DNA of 64,000 bases from Pleomorphomonas oryzae DSM 16300 (GTDB lineage Bacteria; Pseudomonadota; Alphaproteobacteria; Rhizobiales; Pleomorphomonadaceae), in assembly GCF_000422965.1 (NCBI RefSeq), contig NZ_AUHB01000006.1:186001-250000 (forward strand). Direction: 5' to 3'. The notes beneath the pieces were generated by a model, which worked only from the letters and a program-made list of their open reading frames with translations, ran no database searches and was not told the DNA's origin. Shown here piece by piece: positions 1 through 7,940 of the stretch (its first letter is position 1; each line of letters starts with the position of its first letter). The translations under genes and the position numbers were made by a program.

Positions 1-211
1 ATGGCGGCTCGAACAGCACCACCGGATCCTGCCTGGCAAGGCCATAGCCGTAGATGATGAGGATGAGGCCAGCGAGCGAGACCAGCGAGTAGACGCCGCG
101 CCAAGGGTTGTAGCCCATGCGATCGATCGCCGCACTCCGCACGGTTGGCGCCAGGATGTAAATCGAATGCATGCCGATGAAGAGAACGAGACCGACGAGG
201 AAGATGGACAT
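1..211 (-). CDS. NnrU family membrane protein (3' part outside the window)
   Basis: Reading the minus strand from the ATG at 211 gives about 70 residues that begin MSIFLVGLVLFIGMHSIYIL and continue through TVRSAAIDRMGYNPWRGVYSLVS, followed by a second hydrophobic segment; the frame is still open at the window edge. The N-terminal membrane helix with a conserved His, then the loop with Arg and a WRG(V/L)YSL-type motif, is the NnrU pattern. NnrU-like proteins are integral inner-membrane proteins found near denitrification genes in some bacteria, but most members have no proven role. A GGGGCGGAG stretch lies directly before the ATG. No denitrification gene is visible nearby, so function is left open. 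Confidence 0.8.
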   Translation of the reverse strand, partial: MSIFLVGLVLFIGMHSIYILAPTVRSAAIDRMGYNPWRGVYSLVSLAGLILIIYGYGLARQDPVVLFEPP

Positions 212-399
212 CTCCGCCCCTTGAGTAGCAGAAGAAGACCGACCCGAGGATCGGCCAAAGCGGCGGCGCCAGCTACCGCCCGGCCTCCGCCCATTTCCTA
301 GAAATTAGCTAAAAAGCGCCAAATCCGGCAAACATCGCGATGACCATAATCAATTAACGCTTGCGTGCAATAGTAGTCCGCATCTTTACGGGGGATGTC

Positions 400-978
400 A
401 TGTATCGCGTCTTCGCCCTGTTGGGATTGTCCTTCTGTTTGGCGACTGCCTCGCAGGCACATGCTACCACGGTCGGCGATCCGAGCTTCGACAATACCAC
501 CATGCGCCCGTCGCTGTTGCCAAGTGGGCATAGCGGCGAATTGGCTATGACACTGCCACCGGCCGCCGATATTGCCGAGGCGCTTGGCACCGGTCCGGCG
601 ACACGACAGGCTCTCGGCCCCCAGGTCATGGTGCGCGTCGATATTTCTTCGCAGACCATGACCATATTGGTCCATGGCAAAGTCGCCTATGTCTGGAAGG
701 TATCGACGGCGAGACGCGGCTACGCGACGCCGACCGGCTTCTGGACGCCGTATCGCATGCACGTCATGTGGCGCTCGCGGAAATACGATAACGCGCCGAT
801 GCCGCACTCTATCTTCTTCTACGAAGGCTTTGCCATTCATGCGACGCCCTATGTGAAGCGCCTGGGCACACCGGCCTCGCATGGCTGCGTTCGTCTGCAC
901 CCAGACAACGCCAAGACCCTGTTCGCGCTTGTTCGCCAATACGGGCCATCGACTGTTCGCGTGTCCATAGAAAAGTAG
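400..978 (+). CDS. L,D-transpeptidase (YkuD domain), exported
   Basis: The 192-residue product starts with a signal peptide (MYRVFALLGLSFCLATASQAHA, probable cleavage after about residue 22). A YkuD catalytic domain fills the C-terminal half: His147 in FAIHATPY and the nucleophile Cys163 in SHGCVRLHPDNA match the HX(14-17)SHGC signature. Such periplasmic enzymes make 3-3 crosslinks in peptidoglycan or attach proteins to it, and Hyphomicrobiales usually carry many copies. The frame is open back to a TTG at 361, but the ATG at 400 has a GGGGG element just upstream and places the signal peptide at the N-terminus, so it was chosen. The gene stands alone, followed by a long non-coding stretch. Which cell-wall reaction it performs cannot be told. 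Confidence 0.9.
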   Translation: MYRVFALLGLSFCLATASQAHATTVGDPSFDNTTMRPSLLPSGHSGELAMTLPPAADIAEALGTGPATRQALGPQVMVRVDISSQTMTILVHGKVAYVWKVSTARRGYATPTGFWTPYRMHVMWRSRKYDNAPMPHSIFFYEGFAIHATPYVKRLGTPASHGCVRLHPDNAKTLFALVRQYGPSTVRVSIEK

Positions 979-1713
979 GCTGGCGACAACAGTTCTTCGG
1001 TTGCCGCTCACACACCGCGACATGCGGCTTTCGACTCGCGCATCGGCTTTGCGCTATCGCCTTATCGATCGCTGAGTGCATGGCGCCACGATGCCCCCCT
1101 GTCGGGCAAGACGCTGCCTCGCGCCGTCTAGCTCCGGCGCCCCTCCTCGCTCCCATCAACCGCTACAACAGCTCCGCATCAGCCGCAGCAGTTTTGTCCA
1201 TGACAACGCTGACATAATCGGACAATCATCCATATGGAAGCCCACTTGCCGGGAAAACGATTCAACCAGCCTCACCGAACCAAGCACAAAGCCCCAAACC
1301 TAACCAAAAGACTTAAGTGCATTCACATAGATATTTTTGAGCGCCTCCAAACTCACCACGACCATTCATAACCATCTCCCGTATTCAAAATTTCTTTCGC
1401 CGGGTTTTAGCGCAGGTATTTGCTGCACTGCAGCATTAGGTAGTTTTTGAGTAGATCACCTCAGAATTGACCTCATCCGCTTCGAAAAACGGCAAATTGG
1501 CGACCTGACCCCCGTCTAAAGTCGCATTTCAGCCGCATTTCGCCCTCCGCAGAATTAACTTTTTAACGATCAAATGCTGCCGCGCGAAAACTGCATTCCT
1601 GACATGCAGCCCCCCCTCTAGCCCCGCATGGCTCGTTCCCCTAATTATCGGGGTGTCGAGAGCGAAGCGCAGCAGACGAGACTGAAGAGCGCAGCGCCTC
1701 ACAACCCGAATGG
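979..1713. other. Long intergenic region without a recognisable gene
   Basis: No convincing reading frame was found on either strand over about 735 bases. The middle part (about 1300-1480) is more AT-rich than its surroundings. Small inverted repeats are present: CTGCAT/ATGCAG at 1591-1609 and CCCC/GGGG at 1638-1653. None has a T-run that would make it a clear terminator. The 3' part must hold the promoter of the DUF1127/cuckoo RNA unit; no sequence matching CTTGAA-N17-CCATAT (RpoH) or GGAAC-N16-CGTT (EcfG) was found by eye. Confidence 0.5.
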
Positions 1714-1872
1714 ATGAATGAAATGCTGGACACCGTTGTCAACAAGCTCCGCAGCTACCGCAAGTACCAGGAGACCTATCGTGAGCTCTCCCGCCTGAGC
1801 ACTCGCGAGCTTGCCGACCTGGGCATCTCCCGCGGAGAGATCTCGAACGTCGCTCGCAAGGCCACGCTCTGA
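1714..1872 (+). CDS. DUF1127 small protein (CcaF1-like)
   Basis: A 52-codon frame encodes a small basic protein with RSYRKYQETYRELSRLSTRE and LADLGISRGEIS, the classic DUF1127 pattern: an arginine-rich amphipathic helix followed by L.DLGI.R..I. The ATG at 1723 is an alternative in-frame start (49 residues). DUF1127 proteins of alphaproteobacteria are short, often stress-induced, and some bind RNA: Rhodobacter CcaF1 affects maturation of the sRNAs encoded directly downstream of it. The same arrangement is seen here, because nine CTCCTCCC hairpins follow from 1895. An RNA-related role is therefore likely, by analogy. A four-codon frame ATG GAT GAA TGA at 1710-1721 overlaps the start. The ribosome-binding site is weak. 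Confidence 0.88.
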   Translation: MNEMLDTVVNKLRSYRKYQETYRELSRLSTRELADLGISRGEISNVARKATL

Positions 1873-1894
1873 ACCCACGAAATTAGGCTCGCCT

Positions 1895-2250
1895 GCCGAA
1901 CTATCCTCCTCCCAGTTCCGCGGCGACCCTGATAGACACCCTGCCGGTTCCTCCTCCCTCCGGCCGGTGTCTTGGAAAGATGGTCCTCCTCCCCCATCTT
2001 TCTGTTAGGCGACGATGGTCCTTTCCTCCTCCCAGGACCATTTCGCCGGATTTGTGAGTACCGACCTGCCCGTCCTCCTCCCTGGGCATTGTCGGTTTGA
2101 TCGCAGCAATCCTCCTCCCTTGCTGCGGTCGTCCTACGATGCACCTCCTCCCGCATCGTAGGTTAGCTGTAGCGGCATACCTCCTCCCATGCCGTCTACA
2201 GAAAATTGCAGCGCCCACCGGATCTCCTCCCCCGGTGGGCGTTTGCATTT
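1895..2250 (+). ncRNA. Cuckoo (CcsR-like) sRNA array: nine hairpins with CTCCTCCC loops
   Basis: Nine separate stem-loops follow each other, all with the same loop but unrelated stems. Approximate spans (loop motif): 1895-1924 (1905-1913), 1935-1971 (1950-1958), 1976-2001 (1985-1993), 2008-2047 (2025-2033), 2061-2095 (2074-2082), 2102-2127 (2111-2119), 2133-2162 (2144-2152), 2168-2200 (2180-2188), 2212-2241 (2223-2231). Eight loops read CCTCCTCCC; the ninth reads TCTCCTCCC. Several stems are perfect, for example CCTACGATGC/GCATCGTAGG in the seventh. Constant loops on changing stems mean that the loop is under selection. The loop copies the anti-Shine-Dalgarno tail of 16S rRNA (ACCTCCT), so these RNAs should be able to pair with GGAGG in mRNA leaders. 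Position behind a DUF1127 gene matches the cuckoo RNA/CcsR family of Rhodobacter, which is processed from the DUF1127 transcript. The number of mature RNAs is unknown. Confidence 0.9.
2212..2250 (+). terminator. Terminator of the DUF1127/cuckoo RNA transcript
   Basis: The ninth cuckoo hairpin has a perfect 10-bp stem (CGCCCACCGG at 2212-2221, CCGGTGGGCG at 2232-2241) and is followed by TTTGCATTTT. It is both the last member of the array and a plausible intrinsic terminator. trmFO begins 90 bases further on. Confidence 0.7.
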
Positions 2251-2339
2251 TGGAGGTGCTCCCCATTTGAAGCCCATCGCTCCGGACAGCCGTCAGGAAA
2301 ACCGCTGCACGCGCTCGACGGACGTGCTATCCCCCCGCC

Positions 2340-3731
2340 ATGACCCAACAGACCCCCGCCCCCGTTCATATCGTCGGCGCCGGCCTTGCCGGCTCGGAAG
2401 CCGCCTGGCAGCTCGTCTCTCGCGGAATTCCGGTCGTTCTTCATGAAATGCGCCCGCGTCGTGGCACGGAAGCGCACAAGACTGGCGGCTTCGCCGAGCT
2501 GGTGTGCTCCAATTCTTTCCGCTCCGACGATCACGAGAACAATGCTGTCGGCTTGCTGCACGAAGAGATGCGTCGCGCCGGTTCGTTGATCATGGCTTCG
2601 GCCGACACCAACAAGGTTCCCGCAGGGGGCGCGTTGGCCGTCGATCGCGAGGCTTTCTCGGAAAAGGTCACGGCCACACTGCGCGCCCATCCGCTGGTCA
2701 CCGTAATCGAAGGTGAGGTCGACGGCCTGCCGCCCGAAGATTGGGGCGATGCGATCGTCGCCACCGGCCCGCTAACCTCGCCGTCACTTGCCGATGCCAT
2801 TCGCGCCACCACGGGCGCCGCCTCGCTCGCATTCTTCGACGCCATCGCACCGATCGTCCATTTCGACAGCATCGATATGGAAAAGGCGTGGTTCCAGTCG
2901 CGCTACGACAAGCCCGGCCCCGGCGGTACCGGCGCCGACTACATCAACTGTCCGCTGGATCGCGACCAATATGAAGCCTTTATCGACGCGCTGCTTGCCG
3001 GCGACAAGACGGAGTTCAAGGATTTCGAGAAGACGCCCTATTTCGATGGTTGCCTGCCGATCGAGGTGATGGCCGAACGAGGCCGCGAGACATTGCGTCA
3101 TGGACCGATGAAACCGGTCGGCTTGACCAACCCTCGCGACCCCACCGTGAAGTCCTATGCCATCGTCCAGCTCCGCCAGGACAACGCCCTTGGCACGCTC
3201 TACAACATGGTCGGCTTCCAGACGAAGCTGAAATACGGTGCCCAGGCAGAGATCTTTCGAATGATTCCGGGCCTGGAAAAGGCGGAATTCGCCCGGCTCG
3301 GCGGTCTTCACCGCAATACCTATCTCGATAGCCCGCGCCTGCTCGATCCAGTTCTGCGTCTTAAGGCGGCGCCGCGCCTTAGATTCGCGGGACAGGTGAC
3401 CGGTTGCGAAGGCTATGTCGAGTCGGCCTCGGTCGGCCTTCTGGCGGGCCGCTTCGCCGCCGCCGAGCGACTTGGCGCTGTTGCCACCCCGCCACCGCCA
3501 ACAACCGCGCTTGGCGCCCTGCTCGGACATATCACTGGCGGGCATATTTCAGCCGAAACCGAGGGAGCGCCCCGTTCCTTCCAGCCGATGAACGTCAACT
3601 TCGGGCTGTTCCCACCCATCGAGGTGCCGCGCGAACCCGGGCAGCGGTTACGGGGCAATGAGAAGACTATCGCGAAACGTCAGGCGATCTGCCGCCGCGC
3701 TCTCGTCGAGCTCGCCGACTGGCTCGGTTGA
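2340..3731 (+). CDS. trmFO: TrmFO, folate-dependent tRNA (uracil-54-C5)-methyltransferase
   Basis: The 463-residue protein makes ribothymidine at position 54 of tRNA using methylenetetrahydrofolate and FAD. The FAD-binding site [10 protein letters not shown] is near residue 13. The cysteines typical of the family are present: Cys56 in [12 protein letters not shown], and the one in [40 protein letters not shown] and [12 protein letters not shown] are further TrmFO motifs. Length agrees with the family (about 440-470). The ATG at 2340 is the natural N-terminus; no strong ribosome-binding site precedes it. It lies behind the terminator of the cuckoo RNA array and is probably transcribed on its own. 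Confidence 0.96.
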   Translation: MTQQTPAPVHIVGAGLAGSEAAWQLVSRGIPVVLHEMRPRRGTEAHKTGGFAELVCSNSFRSDDHENNAVGLLHEEMRRAGSLIMASADTNKVPAGGALAVDREAFSEKVTATLRAHPLVTVIEGEVDGLPPEDWGDAIVATGPLTSPSLADAIRATTGAASLAFFDAIAPIVHFDSIDMEKAWFQSRYDKPGPGGTGADYINCPLDRDQYEAFIDALLAGDKTEFKDFEKTPYFDGCLPIEVMAERGRETLRHGPMKPVGLTNPRDPTVKSYAIVQLRQDNALGTLYNMVGFQTKLKYGAQAEIFRMIPGLEKAEFARLGGLHRNTYLDSPRLLDPVLRLKAAPRLRFAGQVTGCEGYVESASVGLLAGRFAAAERLGAVATPPPPTTALGALLGHITGGHISAETEGAPRSFQPMNVNFGLFPPIEVPREPGQRLRGNEKTIAKRQAICRRALVELADWLG

Positions 3732-3851
3732 CGCCCGGAAATTTGCGTAACGACGGAGCGTTATCAACCGGAAGAAGTATTTGCTGCAGCAGTAATAATT
3801 ACAAAAGGAAAATCTGGCTTATACAGAAGCAGCGACTCTTCTGGAAAGCAC

Positions 3852-6170
3852 ATGATGGCTCCTGGCCGGCTGCTTCAGATTTTGCGGCGCACTATCGGGT
3901 GGGTTGTGCGGCCCGCCAGCTTGCCTGCGCTGATCGCGCTGATCGCCGTCGGTTTGCTCGGCCTGCTGGCGGATTATCAGAACCGACAGATATTCGAACA
4001 GCATGCCCGGGCAACCGTCGCCGATCGCCTGTCCGTCATCCGCGCGCGTCTTGAAGGCAACATCAGTCGCGACATCCAGATCGGCCGTGGCGTCGTGGCG
4101 GCCTTCGCCACCCGCCCGACCCTAGGCGAGACGGAGTTCGCCAATCTCATCGAGCATCTTCTGGCAACCGGCTCCGATCTTCGCCTGATCGCCGCCGCGC
4201 CGGACATGGTCGTCCGCATGGTCTACCCGCTCGTTGGCAATGAGAAGGTGGTGGGGCTCGACTATGCCAGCACGCCATCTCAGCGAGATGCCGTCTTGCG
4301 CGCACGAGCAACCGGCCGGCTGGTGATGGCAGGCCCACTGCAACTGGTTCAAGGCGGCATTGGCATCGTCGGACGCTTTCCCGTCCAGATCAATCGACAC
4401 GACGAGCCCCCCATTTTCTGGGGAATTGTCTCGGCGGTGATCGACGTCGACCGCCTCTATGCCAACAGCGGCATTACAGCCGCCGATTTCGATCTCGATT
4501 TGATGATACGCGGGCGTGACGGCAAAGGCTCAGATGGCGAGATTTTCTTCGGGTCGGAGAACGTGCTGACGCACAGCCCGCTGGTCACCATGGTCAGCAT
4601 TCCCGGCGGCACCTGGGAACTGGCCGCGACCCCCAAAGGCGGCTGGCCGGCACCGCCCAATATCATCGTGTTCAGGTTGATGATCATTTTCATCGGTGCG
4701 CTGGTCGTTGTGCCGATCTTCGTCACCAGTCACCTCTACGCCGAGCGGCGGCGCAATCTGGACGAACTCAGCGAGGCCAAGAGACTGGCAGAGGCCCGCA
4801 ACAGTCAGCTGGAGGAAGCCAACCGTCGCGTTCGGCACACCTCGTTACACGACGAACTCACAGGTCTGCCGAATCGCCGCTATCTGATGAATCAGCTCGA
4901 CCGCTTGGAATCCAACGCACCGGCAGGCACCGCCCGGATCGCGATCCTGCATATCGATCTCGATCGTTTCAAACAGGTCAACGATGCCTATGGGCACGCG
5001 GCGGGCGACTATTTACTCCAGCACGCTGCCAACCTGATGCGCACCGTGTTTAGGCCCGATGACATCGTAGCTCGTATCGGCGGCGACGAGTTCGTGGCCA
5101 TCTGTATCAGCGAAGAACCGGAAGCGCTCGCCCGTGCATTGGCCGGTGACCTGATTGCCGGCTTCCGCCACCCGATCGACTTGGGTGAAATCCGCTGCCG
5201 CAGCGGCTTGTCCATCGGCATCGCCTGCTCCGGCCTCCGCGACAGCCAACCGTCCAAGCTGCTGATCGACGCCGACATCGCACTCTACCGGGCCAAGAAA
5301 CTCGGACGCAATCGCTTCGAATTTTTCACCAGGGCTTTGGAGGCCGAGGTCGTCACTGCCAAACGCTTGGCGGACCAAATACTGACCGGCATCGAGGAAG
5401 GGCAGTTCACAGCCCATTACCAGCAGCAGTTCGATGCGCAGACACGCGAGGTCGTTGGCCTCGAAGCGTTGGTCCGCTGGAACCATCCAACCGAAGGGCT
5501 TGTCGCGCCTCCCCGCTTCCTCAAAGTGGCTGAGGACATCAACGCCCTGCCCGTTCTCGATCATCTTGTCTTGGAGACCGCGCTCAATCATCGTCTGCGC
5601 TGGGCCGCCGCCGGCCTGCTGGTCCCGAAAATTGCGGTCAATGTTTCGATGGGCAGGCTGCGCGACGAGCGCCTTGTCGATACGCTCCGGACGATGGCGA
5701 TCCAACCGGGAACGCTGTCATTCGAGCTGACCGAGGCGATCTATCTCGACGACACCGACGAGACGGTTGCCGACAATATTCGCTCTCTCAAGGAACTGGG
5801 CATAGAAATCGAGATCGATGACTTCGGCACCGGCTATGCGTCGATCGTCAGCCTGATGCGGCTACAACCGAACCGTCTCAAGATCGCTCGCCAACTCACC
5901 GCAGCCGTTTCCTCCTCCTTTGCCCAGCGCCAGCTCATCCGCGCCATCGTCGAGATCGCACGAACGAAAGGCATCGGAGTCGTGGCCGAGGGTGTCGAAA
6001 CCATGGAACAAGCCGACATTTTGGCGGATCTTGGCTGTCAGATACTGCAAGGCTACGCCCTTGGACGACCGGTGGATGCTGACGCGCTGGCGCATATGAT
6101 GCTGCACGAAAGTGCGAGCGGTGCGGACCTTCAGGCCGATCGGCTTGTTTCCGAGGGCAATCAGAGCTAA
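3852..6170 (+). CDS. CHASE-GGDEF-EAL membrane protein (c-di-GMP turnover)
   Basis: This 772-residue inner-membrane protein has a transmembrane helix at about 22-42, a periplasmic CHASE-like ligand-binding domain up to about residue 280, a second helix, a coiled linker, a GGDEF domain and a C-terminal EAL domain. The GGDEF motif (410-414) is intact and is preceded by RPDD, a consensus inhibitory I-site, so diguanylate cyclase activity under product control is expected. The EAL motif is intact (E538) and VNVS, ELTE and DDFGTGYAS are present. The usual KIDR is KIAR here (Ala679), so phosphodiesterase activity may be reduced. Two ATGs overlap at 3852 and 3855. It is a single gene with no obvious operon partner, and the signal it senses is unknown. 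Confidence 0.92.
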   Translation: MMAPGRLLQILRRTIGWVVRPASLPALIALIAVGLLGLLADYQNRQIFEQHARATVADRLSVIRARLEGNISRDIQIGRGVVAAFATRPTLGETEFANLIEHLLATGSDLRLIAAAPDMVVRMVYPLVGNEKVVGLDYASTPSQRDAVLRARATGRLVMAGPLQLVQGGIGIVGRFPVQINRHDEPPIFWGIVSAVIDVDRLYANSGITAADFDLDLMIRGRDGKGSDGEIFFGSENVLTHSPLVTMVSIPGGTWELAATPKGGWPAPPNIIVFRLMIIFIGALVVVPIFVTSHLYAERRRNLDELSEAKRLAEARNSQLEEANRRVRHTSLHDELTGLPNRRYLMNQLDRLESNAPAGTARIAILHIDLDRFKQVNDAYGHAAGDYLLQHAANLMRTVFRPDDIVARIGGDEFVAICISEEPEALARALAGDLIAGFRHPIDLGEIRCRSGLSIGIACSGLRDSQPSKLLIDADIALYRAKKLGRNRFEFFTRALEAEVVTAKRLADQILTGIEEGQFTAHYQQQFDAQTREVVGLEALVRWNHPTEGLVAPPRFLKVAEDINALPVLDHLVLETALNHRLRWAAAGLLVPKIAVNVSMGRLRDERLVDTLRTMAIQPGTLSFELTEAIYLDDTDETVADNIRSLKELGIEIEIDDFGTGYASIVSLMRLQPNRLKIARQLTAAVSSSFAQRQLIRAIVEIARTKGIGVVAEGVETMEQADILADLGCQILQGYALGRPVDADALAHMMLHESASGADLQADRLVSEGNQS

Positions 6171-6329
6171 GGAAACGCTTGGTCGGCAGTTCACCAAGGC
6201 GTCGCTGTCCCCCTGGGGAAGCTAAACCTGCCAATTTCCAAGCAAACTCGACGGACACTCGTCCCGTGCCCCGCCGCAAGCCAGCGACCAGCGACAATCA
6301 GCAATGATCGGCACGTTCGAGGATAGATC

Positions 6330-6875
6330 ATGTCCAGAGACATCTTACCCTTCATCGCACCCGACATGTCGGCGCTTGCCAAAACACTCGGCCGCGAACT
6401 TGGGCTTATCGACGGCAAGCCCGGGCATGTGCAGCTTCTGAATATGCTGGCGCGTGGCGTTGGCTACCGGAATTTTCAGCATTTCCGAGCCGCTTGTCTG
6501 GCCGAAGAGCGTCTTGCCGAGCCGCCCTGCGCGCAGGAGCCTGTCGATTACGCGCTTGTCGAGAGGGTATCCGGCCACTTCGACGGCGAGGGACGGCTTA
6601 TCCGCTGGCCATCGCGCTACGGTCACCAATGCCTCGCGCTCTGGGTAATCTGGACGCGCCTTCAGGCGGGGAACGTCTACAGCGAATTCGACGTCAGCGT
6701 GGTCATCCGCAACAACCATCTCTTTGGCGACCACGCCCTGATCCGGCGCGCCATGATCGACGTCGGCCTGCTTGTTCGAACGCTCGACGGACGTGAGTAT
6801 CGGCGGGTCGAGCGCAAGCCGCCCGGCGAAGCCTTGGCGCTGATCCGTCGCGTGGAGGCCCGCGCCGCCGCATGA
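6330..6875 (+). CDS. DUF2087 domain protein
   Basis: The 181-residue soluble protein has two parts. The N-terminal 60 residues (FIAPDMSALAKTLGREL, then HVQLLNMLARGVGYRNFQHF) resemble a short helical module often found in front of DUF2087. The C-terminal half (VSGHFDGEGRLIRWPSRYGH through NNHLFGDHALIRRAMIDVGL and DGREYRRV) fits DUF2087, a winged-helix-like domain found in putative transcription regulators. The function is unknown. It is flanked by a GGDEF-EAL gene upstream and a convergent nucleoside hydrolase gene downstream, with no sign of an operon. Confidence 0.8.
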   Translation: MSRDILPFIAPDMSALAKTLGRELGLIDGKPGHVQLLNMLARGVGYRNFQHFRAACLAEERLAEPPCAQEPVDYALVERVSGHFDGEGRLIRWPSRYGHQCLALWVIWTRLQAGNVYSEFDVSVVIRNNHLFGDHALIRRAMIDVGLLVRTLDGREYRRVERKPPGEALALIRRVEARAAA

Positions 6876-6906
6876 AGCGGATCGACGCCATCGGAGGGCA
6901 TGTCCG

Positions 6907-7854
6907 TCAGACTTTGCGCGCCGCGTAAAGCCGCTCGATGACGAGATCGAAATAGCCGTCGGCATCGATCTCGGTCAGAACCAGGGCGTTCCTGGGTCGG
7001 CTGGTCACCGAATGCCAGTCGACCACCGTCATGCCGCGTGTCAGCTCGTCACAGGAGATTTCGACATTGACGAGACGTCCTCTGAACAGCTCGGGCTTCA
7101 ACAGGTAGGCCGTGACGGTCGGGTCGTGCAGCGGCCCGCCGTCCATGCCCCAAGCCTTTTCGTCGAAGCGCTTGTTCCACTCCAGAAGATGGTAGAAGGC
7201 CTCCATATGCGGCCCGCCCATGGCGCGCAGCTTGTCGAGACGGGGCTTCTTGGTCAGCGCCGTATGGGTGCAGTCGAGCGGGATCATGACGATCGGTGCA
7301 CCGCATTCAAACACCTTCTTCGCCGCTTCCGGATCGACATAGATGTTATACTCGGCGGCGGGCGTGACGTTGCCCCCCTCGGAACGGGCGCCCCCCATCA
7401 GCACGATGCCTTCCAGGCGCTCCGCAAGGCGAGGCTCCCTCGCCATGGCCAGAGCGATGTTGGTGAGCGGTGCGAGACAGCAGAGCGTCACCGTCTTCTC
7501 TGGCCGCGACATGACGAGTTCGACGATCTTGTCGGGTGCAAACCCTTCCGCAGCTGTCGCCACCGGATCTGGCAGATCATAGCCTTCGAAACCGGTCGCG
7601 CCGTGCACGTATTCCGCGGTCTCCAGCACACGCACGATCGGCCCGGCGGCACCGGCATACACCGGAACGTCGGCGGTCCGCTCCACCAACTCCAACGCCT
7701 TCAGCGCGTTGCGGGTGGTGTGGTAAAGTGGCACGTTTCCACCGACCGTCGTGATCGCCAAAAGCTCGAGTTCGTTTGGCGAACCGAGCGCCATCAGGAA
7801 GGCGACAGCATCGTCTGGCGACGGATCGGTATCGATGATGATGGACTTGACCAT
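6907..7854 (-). CDS. Inosine/uridine-preferring nucleoside hydrolase
   Basis: The 315-residue protein belongs to the calcium-dependent nucleoside hydrolases, which split ribonucleosides into ribose and base. The N-terminal metal and ribose site reads IDTDPSPDDAVA, compared with the usual DTDPGxDDA; all the aspartates are kept. NPLTNIALA-type (here APLTNIALA) and VLMGGA motifs follow, and GGPLHDPTVTAYLLKP holds the C-terminal His-Asp pair. The length is normal. GGAG lies seven bases before the ATG. It lies in tandem with the TDT transporter gene upstream (gap 86 bases), but nothing shows a functional link. Substrate preference cannot be read from the sequence. Confidence 0.92.
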   Translation of the reverse strand: MVKSIIIDTDPSPDDAVAFLMALGSPNELELLAITTVGGNVPLYHTTRNALKALELVERTADVPVYAGAAGPIVRVLETAEYVHGATGFEGYDLPDPVATAAEGFAPDKIVELVMSRPEKTVTLCCLAPLTNIALAMAREPRLAERLEGIVLMGGARSEGGNVTPAAEYNIYVDPEAAKKVFECGAPIVMIPLDCTHTALTKKPRLDKLRAMGGPHMEAFYHLLEWNKRFDEKAWGMDGGPLHDPTVTAYLLKPELFRGRLVNVEISCDELTRGMTVVDWHSVTSRPRNALVLTEIDADGYFDLVIERLYAARKV

Positions 7855-7940
7855 GAACGGCTCCGGAAAGGCCTGTCGGCCCCGAAGCCTTATCCATTCA
7901 ATTACCTAGAGGCAACGACCAATCGTCCGGACATAGCTGC

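Noticed and set aside
1591-1653. Small inverted repeats upstream of the DUF1127 gene considered as terminator or operator
   Set aside because: Stems of four to six base pairs without a T-run are expected by chance in DNA of this composition.
1895-2250. Regularly spaced CCTCCTCCC motif considered as a CRISPR array
   Set aside because: The constant unit is only 8-9 bases, is always the loop of a hairpin, and spacing varies from 33 to 49 bases. The flanking sequences are self-complementary stems, not spacers. No cas genes are present.
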